The notes under the pieces were generated by a model, which was given only the letters and a program-made list of their open reading frames with translations, was not told the origin of the DNA and did no database searches. This document shows, one piece after another, positions 35,134 to 43,478 of a stretch of DNA of 64,000 nt. The translations under genes were made by a program, and so were the position numbers. Numbering within the stretch: the first letter of the stretch is position 1; each line of letters begins with the position of its first letter. This DNA is from Hydrogenophaga borbori (GTDB lineage Bacteria > Pseudomonadota > Gammaproteobacteria > Burkholderiales > Burkholderiaceae_C): assembly GCF_003417535.1 (NCBI RefSeq), contig NZ_QVLS01000007.1, forward strand, positions 1 through 64,000. The letters are read 5' to 3'.

Positions 35134-35778
35134 TCAGCGCTTGCTTCGGCTGAGCATCAGCTCGGTGCTGGCCTTGCGGTCGGCGTTGAGCTTCTGCACC
35201 GTGGGCCGCTCGCCCAGGCGCTTGAGGTAGTCGCGCACGGGCAGCTCGGCCAGGAAGTCGCGGCCGTAGATGATCTTGGTGGCGCTGCTCACCAGCGGCA
35301 GGTGCACCGCGCCCGCGCAGTCGGCCAGGGTGAACGTCGGGCCCGCCAGGAAGGGCGAGAAGCTGGCGAGCTTCGCGAAGCCCGCGATGTTCTTCTCCAG
35401 CTGCGGCGCGATCTTCTCTTTCGCGCTGTCGCTGACCTTGCCGCCGAAGAAGGCCTCGGGGTAGAGGTTGCGCGCCACCAGTTCCAGGTGCAGCTCCAGA
35501 TAGCGCACCAGCTCGCGCACCTTGGCGGCCGCGAAGGCGTCGGCCGGCAGCAGCGGCGGATGCGGGTAGGCGTCCTCCAGGTACTCCAGGATCACGGTCG
35601 ACTCCGACAGCGCGCCCTGGTCGGTCTTGAGGTAGGGCACCTTGCCCAGCGGGCTGCAGCTGGGGTCGGTCTCGCCGATCCAGGCCAGTTCTTCCTCGAA
35701 GGGGACACCCTTTTCCAGCAGGGCGAGCCGGACCTTGTTGTAGTAGTTGCTGGCCGCGAAGCCGCAGAGCTTGAGCAT
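35134..35778 (-). CDS. Glutathione S-transferase family protein
   Basis: A protein of 214 aa. The N-terminal thioredoxin-fold domain starts MLKLCGFAASNYYNKVRLAL and carries the glutathione gamma-Glu recognition motif E-S in LSESTVILEYLED. The helical C-terminal domain includes PTFTLADCAGAVHLPLV with the N-capping motif T-x-x-D. The substrate is unknown. I chose ATG 35778 with GGAGAC 7 bases upstream; the longer frame adds unrelated sequence. Confidence 0.92.
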   Translation of the reverse strand: MLKLCGFAASNYYNKVRLALLEKGVPFEEELAWIGETDPSCSPLGKVPYLKTDQGALSESTVILEYLEDAYPHPPLLPADAFAAAKVRELVRYLELHLELVARNLYPEAFFGGKVSDSAKEKIAPQLEKNIAGFAKLASFSPFLAGPTFTLADCAGAVHLPLVSSATKIIYGRDFLAELPVRDYLKRLGERPTVQKLNADRKASTELMLSRSKR

Positions 35779-35874
35779 GGGCGATGTCTCCGGTGGTCGT
35801 TCGAAACGGGCGATCGTGGCCCCGATGCCGGGAGGGCGCAAGGCCCCGGGCGTCGCGGGCGGGACCCCCACCCG

Positions 35875-35880
35875 TAGAAT
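35875..35880 (+). promoter_or_regulatory. Putative -10 element for the copper cluster (TAGAAT)
   Basis: TAGAATCC ends 6-8 bp before the DUF2946 start, an arrangement nearly identical to yqgE. No -35 box is evident. A short or absent leader is implied if it is used. Confidence 0.4.
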
Positions 35881-35888
35881 CCCGCCCC

Positions 35889-36275
35889 ATGTTCCTGCAC
35901 CGCTGGCCGCGCCGCCTCACCGCGTGGATCGCCCTCCTGGCGGTCTGCTTCGGTGCCTTCGCGCCCGTGCTGTCGCAGGCCGCGCTGCAGGCGCGCGGGC
36001 CCGACGCTGGCCACTGGGTGCAGATCTGCAGCGCCAGCGGCATCACCTGGGTGCGCGCCGACGCCGGCGACAGCGCCGACGGCCACGCGCCCGAGGCCGC
36101 GCTGACCTGCCCCTGGGGCGCCATCAGCGCCGGCGGCGCGGGCCTGCCGCCCGCGCCCGCGCTGGCCTTGCCCGAGGCGGCGCCTCAGCCCGTGCCGCTG
36201 GCCCAGGCGCAGCGCGGGCAGGACGCGCCGGTCACGGCCCACGCGCCGGCGCGCGCGCCACCCCGGGGCATCTGA
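35889..36275 (+). CDS. DUF2946 family exported protein
   Basis: A small protein of 128 aa with an N-terminal signal or membrane segment (LTAWIALLAVCFGAFAPVLSQA). A DUF2946-like core follows, with WVQICSASGITWV and the second Cys in LTCPWGAI. The tail is Pro/Ala-rich. The function is unknown; DUF2946 genes frequently accompany copper uptake or heme/copper-protein genes, and here the next gene is a PCu(A)C chaperone. The pair of cysteines could bind metal, which is inference. Confidence 0.8.
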   Translation: MFLHRWPRRLTAWIALLAVCFGAFAPVLSQAALQARGPDAGHWVQICSASGITWVRADAGDSADGHAPEAALTCPWGAISAGGAGLPPAPALALPEAAPQPVPLAQAQRGQDAPVTAHAPARAPPRGI

Positions 36276-36343
36276 ATCCCTTCCCGCACGGCGCGCCGCT
36301 TCGGCCCGCGCCGTGTCCTCCCCATTGCCGATTCGGATTCCCC

Positions 36344-36826
36344 ATGAAACACCTGTTCATCGCCTCTTCCTTCGCCATCGCCGCCACCGCCTGGGCCCAG
36401 ACGCCCGTGCAGGTGCAGGACGCCTGGACGCGCGCCACCGTCGGCGCGCAGTCGTCCACCGGCGCCTTCATGAAGCTCACCGCGCCGCAGGCCACGCGCC
36501 TGGTGGAGGTGCGCTCGCCGGCCGCCGGCATCGTCGAGGTGCACGAGATGAAGCTCGAGGGCGATGTGATGCGCATGCGCGCCGTCACCGCGCTGCCGCT
36601 GCCCGCGGGCCAGACCGTGGAGCTCAAGCCCGGCGGCTACCACGTGATGATGATGGACCTCAAGGCGCCCGTGAAAGCGGGTGACGCGGTGCCCCTGACG
36701 CTGGTGTTCGAAGGCGCCGACGGCCAGCGCCAGACCCAGGACGTGAAGGCCACGGCCCGCGCCATGGCGCCCATGCCGGCAGCGCCCGCGGGCGCTGGCC
36801 ATGGCAGTGGCCACGGCAAGCACTGA
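36344..36826 (+). CDS. PCu(A)C copper chaperone
   Basis: A periplasmic copper(I) chaperone of 160 aa that helps load the CuA site of cytochrome oxidase subunit II. A signal peptide (HLFIASSFAIAATAWAQ) leads into the cupredoxin-like domain. The copper ligands are the conserved H-x-M plus M-x-M pattern: VEVHEMKLEGDVMRMR, with further ligands in GGYHVMMMDL. A His/Gly tail (GAGHGSGHGKH) could also bind metal. It lies 68 bp after DUF2946 and 25 bp before the PepSY gene. The window also carries the cox operon, about 22 kb away. Confidence 0.93.
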   Translation: MKHLFIASSFAIAATAWAQTPVQVQDAWTRATVGAQSSTGAFMKLTAPQATRLVEVRSPAAGIVEVHEMKLEGDVMRMRAVTALPLPAGQTVELKPGGYHVMMMDLKAPVKAGDAVPLTLVFEGADGQRQTQDVKATARAMAPMPAAPAGAGHGSGHGKH

Positions 36827-36851
36827 GCGCCGCCGCCGAGGTTTCTTCCCC

Positions 36852-38096
36852 ATGTCTTTCTCGCCCGATACCCCGGGCGCGGACGCGCCTGCGCGTGTCC
36901 GCGCCGACCTGCGCGCCATCGCCTGGCGCTGGCACGCCATCGCCGGCCTGCTGGTGATGCCCTTTCTGCTCACGCTCGCCCTCACCGGCGCCGTGATGGT
37001 GTTCTACACCGGCTTCCAGACCCGCCTGGGCGCCGATCCGCGCGTGGAACCGCTGCCCCTTGCCCAGCCGGTGAGCGCGCAAGCGCTCGCCGCGATGGCG
37101 GAGGTGCCCGACGGCCGCCTGCGCAGCTACGTCGCGCCGCGCGCGCCCGACCGCGCCGCCTGGTTCGTCATCGAACGCGGCGAGCAGACCCTCGCGGCCG
37201 CGGTCGACCCTTACCGCGCCACGGTGCTGCGCTGGGTGGACAAGGGCGACACGCCCTTCGCCTGGGCCCAGCGCATCCACGGCACCCTGCTCATGGGTGA
37301 GTGGGGCGACCGCCTGATCGAGATCGCGGCCTGGGCCATGCTGGTCATGCTGCTGACCGGTCTGGTGCTGTGGTGGCCGCGTGGCGGGCTCGGCTGGCGC
37401 TCGCGCCTGTGGCCCGACGCGCGCCTGCGCGGCCTGGGCTGGTGGCGCTCGCTGCACGGCAGCCTGGGGCTGGGCACCGGGGCCGTTCTGCTGGCCTTCC
37501 TGCTCACGGGCCTCACCTGGACCGGGGTGACCGGCGAGCGCTGGCTGCAGGCCTGGGGCAGCTTCCCCGCCGAGCAGTGGGACGCCGTGCCCCTGTCCGG
37601 CGAGCCGCACGCGGCGCTGAACACCGCCGGCCTTCAGGAAGTGCCCTGGGGCCTGGCCCAGACGCCGCTGCCGGCCTCCGGCTCCGCCGTCGGGCGCGAT
37701 GGCCTGTCCGCGCGCACGCCGGTGGACCTCGACAGCGTCGCCGCTTTCGCGAAGCGAGAGGGCTTCCAGGGCCAGCACCAGATCGCGGTGCCACGCGATT
37801 CGCGCGGCGTCTACACCGTCTCGGCCAGCACCATGAGCGGCGACCTCGGCCAGCCCACGGGCGACCGCACCGTGCACCTGGACCGCCACAGCGGGCGCGT
37901 GCTGGCGGACATCCGCTTCGGCGACTACGGCGCCATGGCCAAGACCATGGCGGTGGCCATCGCCCTGCACCAGGGCGACATGGGCCTGTGGAACGCGCTG
38001 CTCAACCTGGCCGCCTGCGCGGCCGTGGTGCTGCTGTGCGTGGCCGGGGTGGCGATGTGGTGGCTGCGGCGGCCGGGCCGCGCGCGCCCCGGCTGA
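36852..38096 (+). CDS. PepSY-associated TM helix protein
   Basis: An inner-membrane protein of 414 aa. Four main TM segments are visible: IAGLLVMPFLLTLALTGAVM (about 28-50), AWAMLVMLLTGLVLWWP, LGTGAVLLAFLLTGLTWTG and LLNLAACAAVVLLCVAGVAMWW. Two PepSY-like periplasmic parts lie between. Conserved histidines (WRWHAIAG, IHGTLLMG, SLHGSLG, ALHQGDMG) suggest heme or metal binding, as in proteins acting beside siderophore or copper systems. Its position after PCu(A)C suggests copper or iron reduction or uptake. It converges on the ABC ATPase gene with no gap. Confidence 0.88.
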   Translation: MSFSPDTPGADAPARVRADLRAIAWRWHAIAGLLVMPFLLTLALTGAVMVFYTGFQTRLGADPRVEPLPLAQPVSAQALAAMAEVPDGRLRSYVAPRAPDRAAWFVIERGEQTLAAAVDPYRATVLRWVDKGDTPFAWAQRIHGTLLMGEWGDRLIEIAAWAMLVMLLTGLVLWWPRGGLGWRSRLWPDARLRGLGWWRSLHGSLGLGTGAVLLAFLLTGLTWTGVTGERWLQAWGSFPAEQWDAVPLSGEPHAALNTAGLQEVPWGLAQTPLPASGSAVGRDGLSARTPVDLDSVAAFAKREGFQGQHQIAVPRDSRGVYTVSASTMSGDLGQPTGDRTVHLDRHSGRVLADIRFGDYGAMAKTMAVAIALHQGDMGLWNALLNLAACAAVVLLCVAGVAMWWLRRPGRARPG

Positions 38097-39227
<1,131 letters not shown>

Positions 39228-39235
39228 GGGGCCCA

Positions 39236-39262
39236 TTGTAGATGTCTACAATTCTCATTTGC
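39236..39262. promoter_or_regulatory. Palindrome and Fur-box-like site between ABC genes
   Basis: TTGTAGATGTCTACAA (39236-39251) is a perfect inverted repeat. Overlapping it, the minus-strand sequence GCAAATGAGAATTGTAGAC (39262-39244) matches the 19-bp Fur consensus at about 11 positions, including the AAATGA-AAT core. It lies in the divergent promoter region of an iron-type ABC transporter, so Fur control is plausible for both directions. Confidence 0.6.
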
Positions 39263-39310
39263 GTTGGTGCGGTCGATCCTTTGGGCCGCGGCGCCCCAAA
39301 AGAACCTTCC

Positions 39311-40918
39311 ATGCCGCGCTGGCCCGCTCAGGTGCTCTTGTTGTTGCTGGCCGCCGCGCTGGTGCTGCCGGTGTTCGCGCTCGCCGCCTCCTGGTTCGGC
39401 TTCGATGCCGCCGCCCGGGACGTGCTCTCGCAGATGGCGCAGACCGTGCTGCCCGAGTACACGCTCACCTCGCTGCTGCTGTGCGTAAGCGTGGCGCTGG
39501 GGGTGGCGCTGGTGGGCGTGCTCACGGCCAGCGCGGTCACCCTGTTCGACTTTCCCGGCCGGCGCAGCTTCGAATGGGCGCTGCTGCTGCCGCTGGCCAT
39601 GCCGGCCTATGTGGTGGCCTATGCCTACACCGACTTCCTGCAGTTCAGCGGCCCGCTGCAGACCTGGATGCGCTCGTCCTTCGGTCTGAGTGGCCGCCTG
39701 CTGCCCGAGGTGCGCAGCACGGGTGGCGCGGTCTGGGTCTTCACCTTCACGCTCTATCCCTACGTGTACCTGCTGGCGCGCACCGCGCTGGCCGAGCGCG
39801 CCGCGCAGCTGATGGAGGCCGCGCGCTTGCTGGGCGCGCCGTTGGGCCGGCGCATCCGCACCGTGGCGCTGCCGCTGGCGCGCCCGGCCGTGGCGGCCGG
39901 CGTGGCGCTGGCGCTGATGGAAACCCTGGCCGACTTCGGCGTGGCCAGCTACTTCGGCATCCAGACCTTCACCGCCGGTGTCTACAAGGCCTGGCTGGTG
40001 ATGGACAACCGCCTGGCCGCCGCGCAGCTGGCCACGCTGCTGCTGCTCACCGTGGCCGCGCTGCTGTGGGTGGAGCAGCGCGCGCAGCGGCGCATGCGCT
40101 TCGCCACCTTGCGCGGCCAGCGCGCCGGCAGCGCCGAGGCGCAGCCCGTGCGCCTGCGCGGCGGGCGTGCCGCGCTGGCGGTGGGGGTGTGCGCGCTGCC
40201 GGTGCTGGCCGGCTTCGTGCTGCCGGTGCTGTTCATGCTGCACCCGCTCATCGGTGGCTGGGACGTGCTGCCCTGGGGCCAGTTCCAGCAGTGGGCGCGC
40301 AACAGCGTGTGGCTGGCGGGCCTGTCGGCCGCGCTGGCGGTGCTGATCGCGCTGGCGCTGGGTTTCGCGGTGCGCGCGCGGCCCTCGGGGCTCACGCGCG
40401 GCGTCTCGCAGCTGGTGAGCCTGGGCTACGCCATCCCGGGCGCGGTCATTGTGGTGGGCCTGCTGCTGCCGGTGGGCTGGGTGCAGGAGCGCTGGCCCGA
40501 GGCCGGCGTGGGCTACTGGGTCACGGCCACGGCGCTGGGCATCGTCTGGGCGTACCTGGTGCGCTTCACGGCGGTGGCCTTGCAGTCGGTGCAGGCCGGC
40601 TACGCCCGCATCCCCGCCAGCCTGGACGACTCCGCCCGCATGCTGGGCACCACCGGCGCGGCGCTGGCCAGGCGCGTGCACTGGCCGCTGCTGCGGCGCG
40701 CCACGGCGGCGGCCGCGCTGCTGGTGTTCGTGGACGTGATGAAGGAGCTGCCCGCCACCCTGGTGCTGCGGCCTTTCAACAGCGACACCCTGGCCGTGGT
40801 GACTTACAACCTGGCGCGCGACGAGCGCCTGGGCGAGGCCGCGCTGCCCGCGCTGGCCCTGGTGCTGGTGGGCTTGATCCCGGTGATCCTGCTCAGCCGC
40901 ACGCTGCGCGGCAAGTGA
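39311..40918 (+). CDS. Iron(III)-type ABC transporter permease (fused, FbpB-like)
   Basis: An inner-membrane permease of 535 aa with about 12 TM segments and two binding-protein-dependent transport domains in one chain, the FbpB/ThiP layout. Each half has the EAA-type loop that contacts the ATPase: MEAARLLGAPLGRRIRTVALP (about residue 176) and DDSARMLGTTGAALARRVHWP. The paired ATPase is divergent. No periplasmic iron-binding protein gene lies near, so it must be encoded elsewhere. Confidence 0.9.
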   Translation: MPRWPAQVLLLLLAAALVLPVFALAASWFGFDAAARDVLSQMAQTVLPEYTLTSLLLCVSVALGVALVGVLTASAVTLFDFPGRRSFEWALLLPLAMPAYVVAYAYTDFLQFSGPLQTWMRSSFGLSGRLLPEVRSTGGAVWVFTFTLYPYVYLLARTALAERAAQLMEAARLLGAPLGRRIRTVALPLARPAVAAGVALALMETLADFGVASYFGIQTFTAGVYKAWLVMDNRLAAAQLATLLLLTVAALLWVEQRAQRRMRFATLRGQRAGSAEAQPVRLRGGRAALAVGVCALPVLAGFVLPVLFMLHPLIGGWDVLPWGQFQQWARNSVWLAGLSAALAVLIALALGFAVRARPSGLTRGVSQLVSLGYAIPGAVIVVGLLLPVGWVQERWPEAGVGYWVTATALGIVWAYLVRFTAVALQSVQAGYARIPASLDDSARMLGTTGAALARRVHWPLLRRATAAAALLVFVDVMKELPATLVLRPFNSDTLAVVTYNLARDERLGEAALPALALVLVGLIPVILLSRTLRGK

Positions 40919-40986
40919 AACACCCCGCCGCGCGCCGGCGTAAGCACTTGTATGCCTCCTTGTGCGCCGTTGCGCGTGCTGCTTCA

Positions 40987-41460
40987 ATGCCGCGCATGGA
41001 ACCGCTACCCCCCCACCCCATGCCCGGCCGCCGCCAGCTCCTGGCGCTGGGCGCTGCCACCGGCACCGCCGCGCTCATGGCCGGCTGCTCCGTGTGGCCC
41101 TCGCTGCCCGTGCCGGGCCGACAGGCGCCGGCCGCCGATCCGGCCTACCGCCGCACCGCCGCCAGCCACCTCTATCGCCGCTACCCGCAGCGCATCTACC
41201 CAGGCAAGCTGCCGCCCATGCTGTACGCCATCGGTGTGCTGGAGGTGGTGGTCGAAGGCAATGGGCGCGTCGGCTCCTTCAAGTGGCTTCGCTCGCCCAC
41301 GCACGCGCCCGAGGTGGTGGCGCAGATCGAGCGCCTGGTGCGCGACGCCGCACCCTTTCCTTCGCCGGGCAGCCGCACCAGCTACATCGACACCTGGCTC
41401 TGGGACCGCAGCGGGCGTTTCCAGCTCGACACGCTGAGCGAAGGCCAGCTGCAGGGCTGA
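40987..41460 (+). CDS. Tat-type lipoprotein with TonB-C-like domain
   Basis: A small protein of 157 aa. The N terminus has a twin-arginine motif and a lipobox (GRRQLLALGAATGTAALMAGC), so it is probably exported by Tat or Sec and acylated at Cys. The domain from about residue 55 (YPQRIYPGKLPPMLYAIGVLEVVVEGNGRVGSF, quoted here only as landmarks YPQRIYPGKL and VVVEGNGRVG) resembles the C-terminal domain of TonB/TolA energy transducers, with R-S-P-T-H-A-P and APFPSPG. There is no TonB membrane anchor, so its role is unclear. In-frame ATGs at 40996 and 41020 are alternative starts. Confidence 0.65.
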   Translation: MPRMEPLPPHPMPGRRQLLALGAATGTAALMAGCSVWPSLPVPGRQAPAADPAYRRTAASHLYRRYPQRIYPGKLPPMLYAIGVLEVVVEGNGRVGSFKWLRSPTHAPEVVAQIERLVRDAAPFPSPGSRTSYIDTWLWDRSGRFQLDTLSEGQLQG

Positions 41461-41498
41461 ACCGATCCCCCTCGCCGCAGGCCCTACCATCGCCTCCC

Positions 41499-42752
41499 AT
41501 GGCGATGAACTGGGCCTGGATCGGTCTTTTCACGGTGGCCTTCGCCACCGCCCTGGTGCGCTGGGCGCTGGGCGAGGACGGCATCCTCCTCGCGCTGCTC
41601 GGCGCGCTGTTCGACGGCGCGCGCTCGGGCTTCGAGATATCGCTCGGCCTGGCCGGCGTGATGGCGCTGTGGCTGGGCCTGATGCGCGTGGGTGAGCGCG
41701 CGGGAATGATCGAACTGCTGGCGCGCCTGGCCGGTCCGCTGCTGCGCCGCCTGTTCCCCGAGGTCCCGCAAGGCCACCCGGCGCAGGGCGCCATGACCAT
41801 GAACATCTCGGCCAACCTGCTGGGCCTGGACAACGCCGCCACGCCGCTGGGCCTGAAGGCCATGCGCGAACTGCAATCGCTCAACACCGAGCCCGCCGGC
41901 ACCGCCAGCCACGCGCAGATCATGTTCGTGGTGATGAACACGGCCGGGCTCACGCTCATTCCCACCTCGGTGATCGCCATCCGCCAGAGCGTGGCGCTCA
42001 AGCAGGGCCTGGGCGCGGACTTCAACGCGGCCGACATCTTCCTGCCCACGCTGCTGGCCACCTTCATCGCCCTGCTGGCCGGCGTGCTGGCGGTGGCCGT
42101 GTGCCAGCGCCTGCCGCTGTGGCGCGCGCGTTTCCTGCTGCCCGTGCTGGTGGTGGGCGGCCTGCTGGCGGCCGCCGTGGCGGGCATGGCCCGCCTGCCG
42201 GCCGATCAGGCCGCGCGTTTCGCGGGGACCACGGGCGCGGCCGTGATCCTGGGCGTGGTGATGCTCTTCCTGCTGGCGGGCGCGTGGCGGCGCGTGAACG
42301 TCTACGAGGCCTTCATCGACGGCGCCAAGGACGGCTTCGGCGTGGCCATTCAGATCGTGCCCTACCTGATCGCCATCTTGGTCGCCGTGGGCCTGTTCCG
42401 CGCGGCGGGCTGCATGGACTTCCTGCTCGCGGGCATCGGCGCCGGGGTGTCGGCCCTGGGCCTGGACACCGACTTCCTGCCCGCGCTGCCCGTCGGCCTG
42501 ATGAAGGTCTTCTCGGGCGCGGGCGCGCGTGGGCTGATGATCGACGTGATGCAGGTGCACGGCGTGGACTCCTTCGCCGGGCGCCTGGCGGCCATCGTGC
42601 AGGGGTCCACCGAGACCACGTTCTACGTGCTCGCGGTGTACTTCGGCAGCGTGGGCGTGCAGCGCACGCGCTACGCGCTGGCGTGCGCGCTGTTCGCCGA
42701 CGCGGTGGGGCTGGTGGCGGCCATCGCCATCGGCTACGCGATGCTGCGCTGA
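41499..42752 (+). CDS. SpmA-SpmB fusion, nucleoside-recognition domain membrane protein
   Basis: A membrane protein of 417 aa in which the halves match SpmA (about 1-200; SANLLGLDNAATPLGLKAM, MFVVMNTAGLTLIPTSVIA) and SpmB (about 240-417; GAKDGFGVAIQIVPYLIAIL, KVFSGAGARGLMIDVMQ, QGSTETTFYVLAVYFGSVG). In Bacillus these are separate spore maturation proteins that affect core dehydration. In non-sporing proteobacteria the fused form is a transporter-like protein of unknown substrate. Nine or ten hydrophobic segments are visible. Confidence 0.88.
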   Translation: MAMNWAWIGLFTVAFATALVRWALGEDGILLALLGALFDGARSGFEISLGLAGVMALWLGLMRVGERAGMIELLARLAGPLLRRLFPEVPQGHPAQGAMTMNISANLLGLDNAATPLGLKAMRELQSLNTEPAGTASHAQIMFVVMNTAGLTLIPTSVIAIRQSVALKQGLGADFNAADIFLPTLLATFIALLAGVLAVAVCQRLPLWRARFLLPVLVVGGLLAAAVAGMARLPADQAARFAGTTGAAVILGVVMLFLLAGAWRRVNVYEAFIDGAKDGFGVAIQIVPYLIAILVAVGLFRAAGCMDFLLAGIGAGVSALGLDTDFLPALPVGLMKVFSGAGARGLMIDVMQVHGVDSFAGRLAAIVQGSTETTFYVLAVYFGSVGVQRTRYALACALFADAVGLVAAIAIGYAMLR

Positions 42753-42768
42753 GCCGGCTCCGGCCGCT

Positions 42769-43200
42769 TCAGGGCTGCTTGAAGTTCTTCGGCCCGCCGT
42801 TGACGCCCCAGGGCGTGCCGAAGCGGTCGGTGACCATGCCGAAGGTCTGCGCCCAGAAGGTCTCGCTCAGGGGCATGGTGACGTTGCCGCCCTCGCTGAG
42901 CGCCTGGAACACGCGCTGCGCCTCGGCGGTCGTGTCGAAGCTGATGGCCATCATGGCGCCCGCGATGCCCTTGAACTCCATGCCGGGCGGCGTGTCGCCG
43001 GCCATGATCGTGAAGCCGGGGTGCACCAGATGGGCGTGCATCACCAGCTTCTCGGCGCCCGGCGCGCACGGGCCCATCTCGGGCGGCATGTCACCGTAGG
43101 TGAGCAGCGTTTCCAGCTTCGCGCCGAACAGCTTGGCGTAGAAGTTCATGGCTTCGGTGCAGTTGCCGTTGTAGGACAGATAGGGGCTGAGCGAGGTCAT
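42769..43200 (-). CDS. VOC family protein (PhnB-like)
   Basis: A glyoxalase/bleomycin-resistance-fold protein of 143 aa. PhnB-type markers are SPYLSYNGNCTEAMNFYAKLF, TLLTYGDMPPE, VMHAHL, IMAGDTPPGM and DRFGTPWGVNGGP. The function of this group is unknown; the characterised fold members bind a metal and small ligands. ATG 43200 is preceded by GGAGAC. It is convergent with the SpmA-SpmB gene. Confidence 0.9.
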   Translation of the reverse strand: MTSLSPYLSYNGNCTEAMNFYAKLFGAKLETLLTYGDMPPEMGPCAPGAEKLVMHAHLVHPGFTIMAGDTPPGMEFKGIAGAMMAISFDTTAEAQRVFQALSEGGNVTMPLSETFWAQTFGMVTDRFGTPWGVNGGPKNFKQP

Positions 43201-43348
43201 GCGGGGTCTCCGGTTGAGGGGTGATGAAGGCGGGGAATGGCCCCGGCAGGCTTCATGCCCACGACGGATGGGGGCGCGGCGTTTCGACACCGGCGCGGGG
43301 GCGGGCCGACGAACGGTGCGGGAGGGGGGAAGGGGCCGGGAAGAGGGG

Positions 43349-43423
43349 TGGCGCCTCCGGCAGGAATCGAACCTGCATCTAGCGCTTAGGAGGCGCTCGT
43401 TCTATCCATTGAACTACGGCGGC
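43349..43423 (-). tRNA. tRNA-Arg (anticodon CCT)
   Basis: A cloverleaf of 75 nt with encoded CCA. The D stem is GTTC/GAAC, the anticodon stem AGCGC/GCGCT closes the loop CTCCTAA (anticodon CCT), and the T arm is GCAGG-TTCGATT-CCTGC. The acceptor stem GCCGCCG pairs with CGGAGGC except for one G-A mismatch at 4-69. The gene reads AGG codons, which are rare in this GC-rich genome. Confidence 0.95.
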
Positions 43424-43478
43424 GCGGGGAGCAGCGATTGTATCGGCGGGGTCCGCCCCGCCTGGTCGTGCGCAAGGC

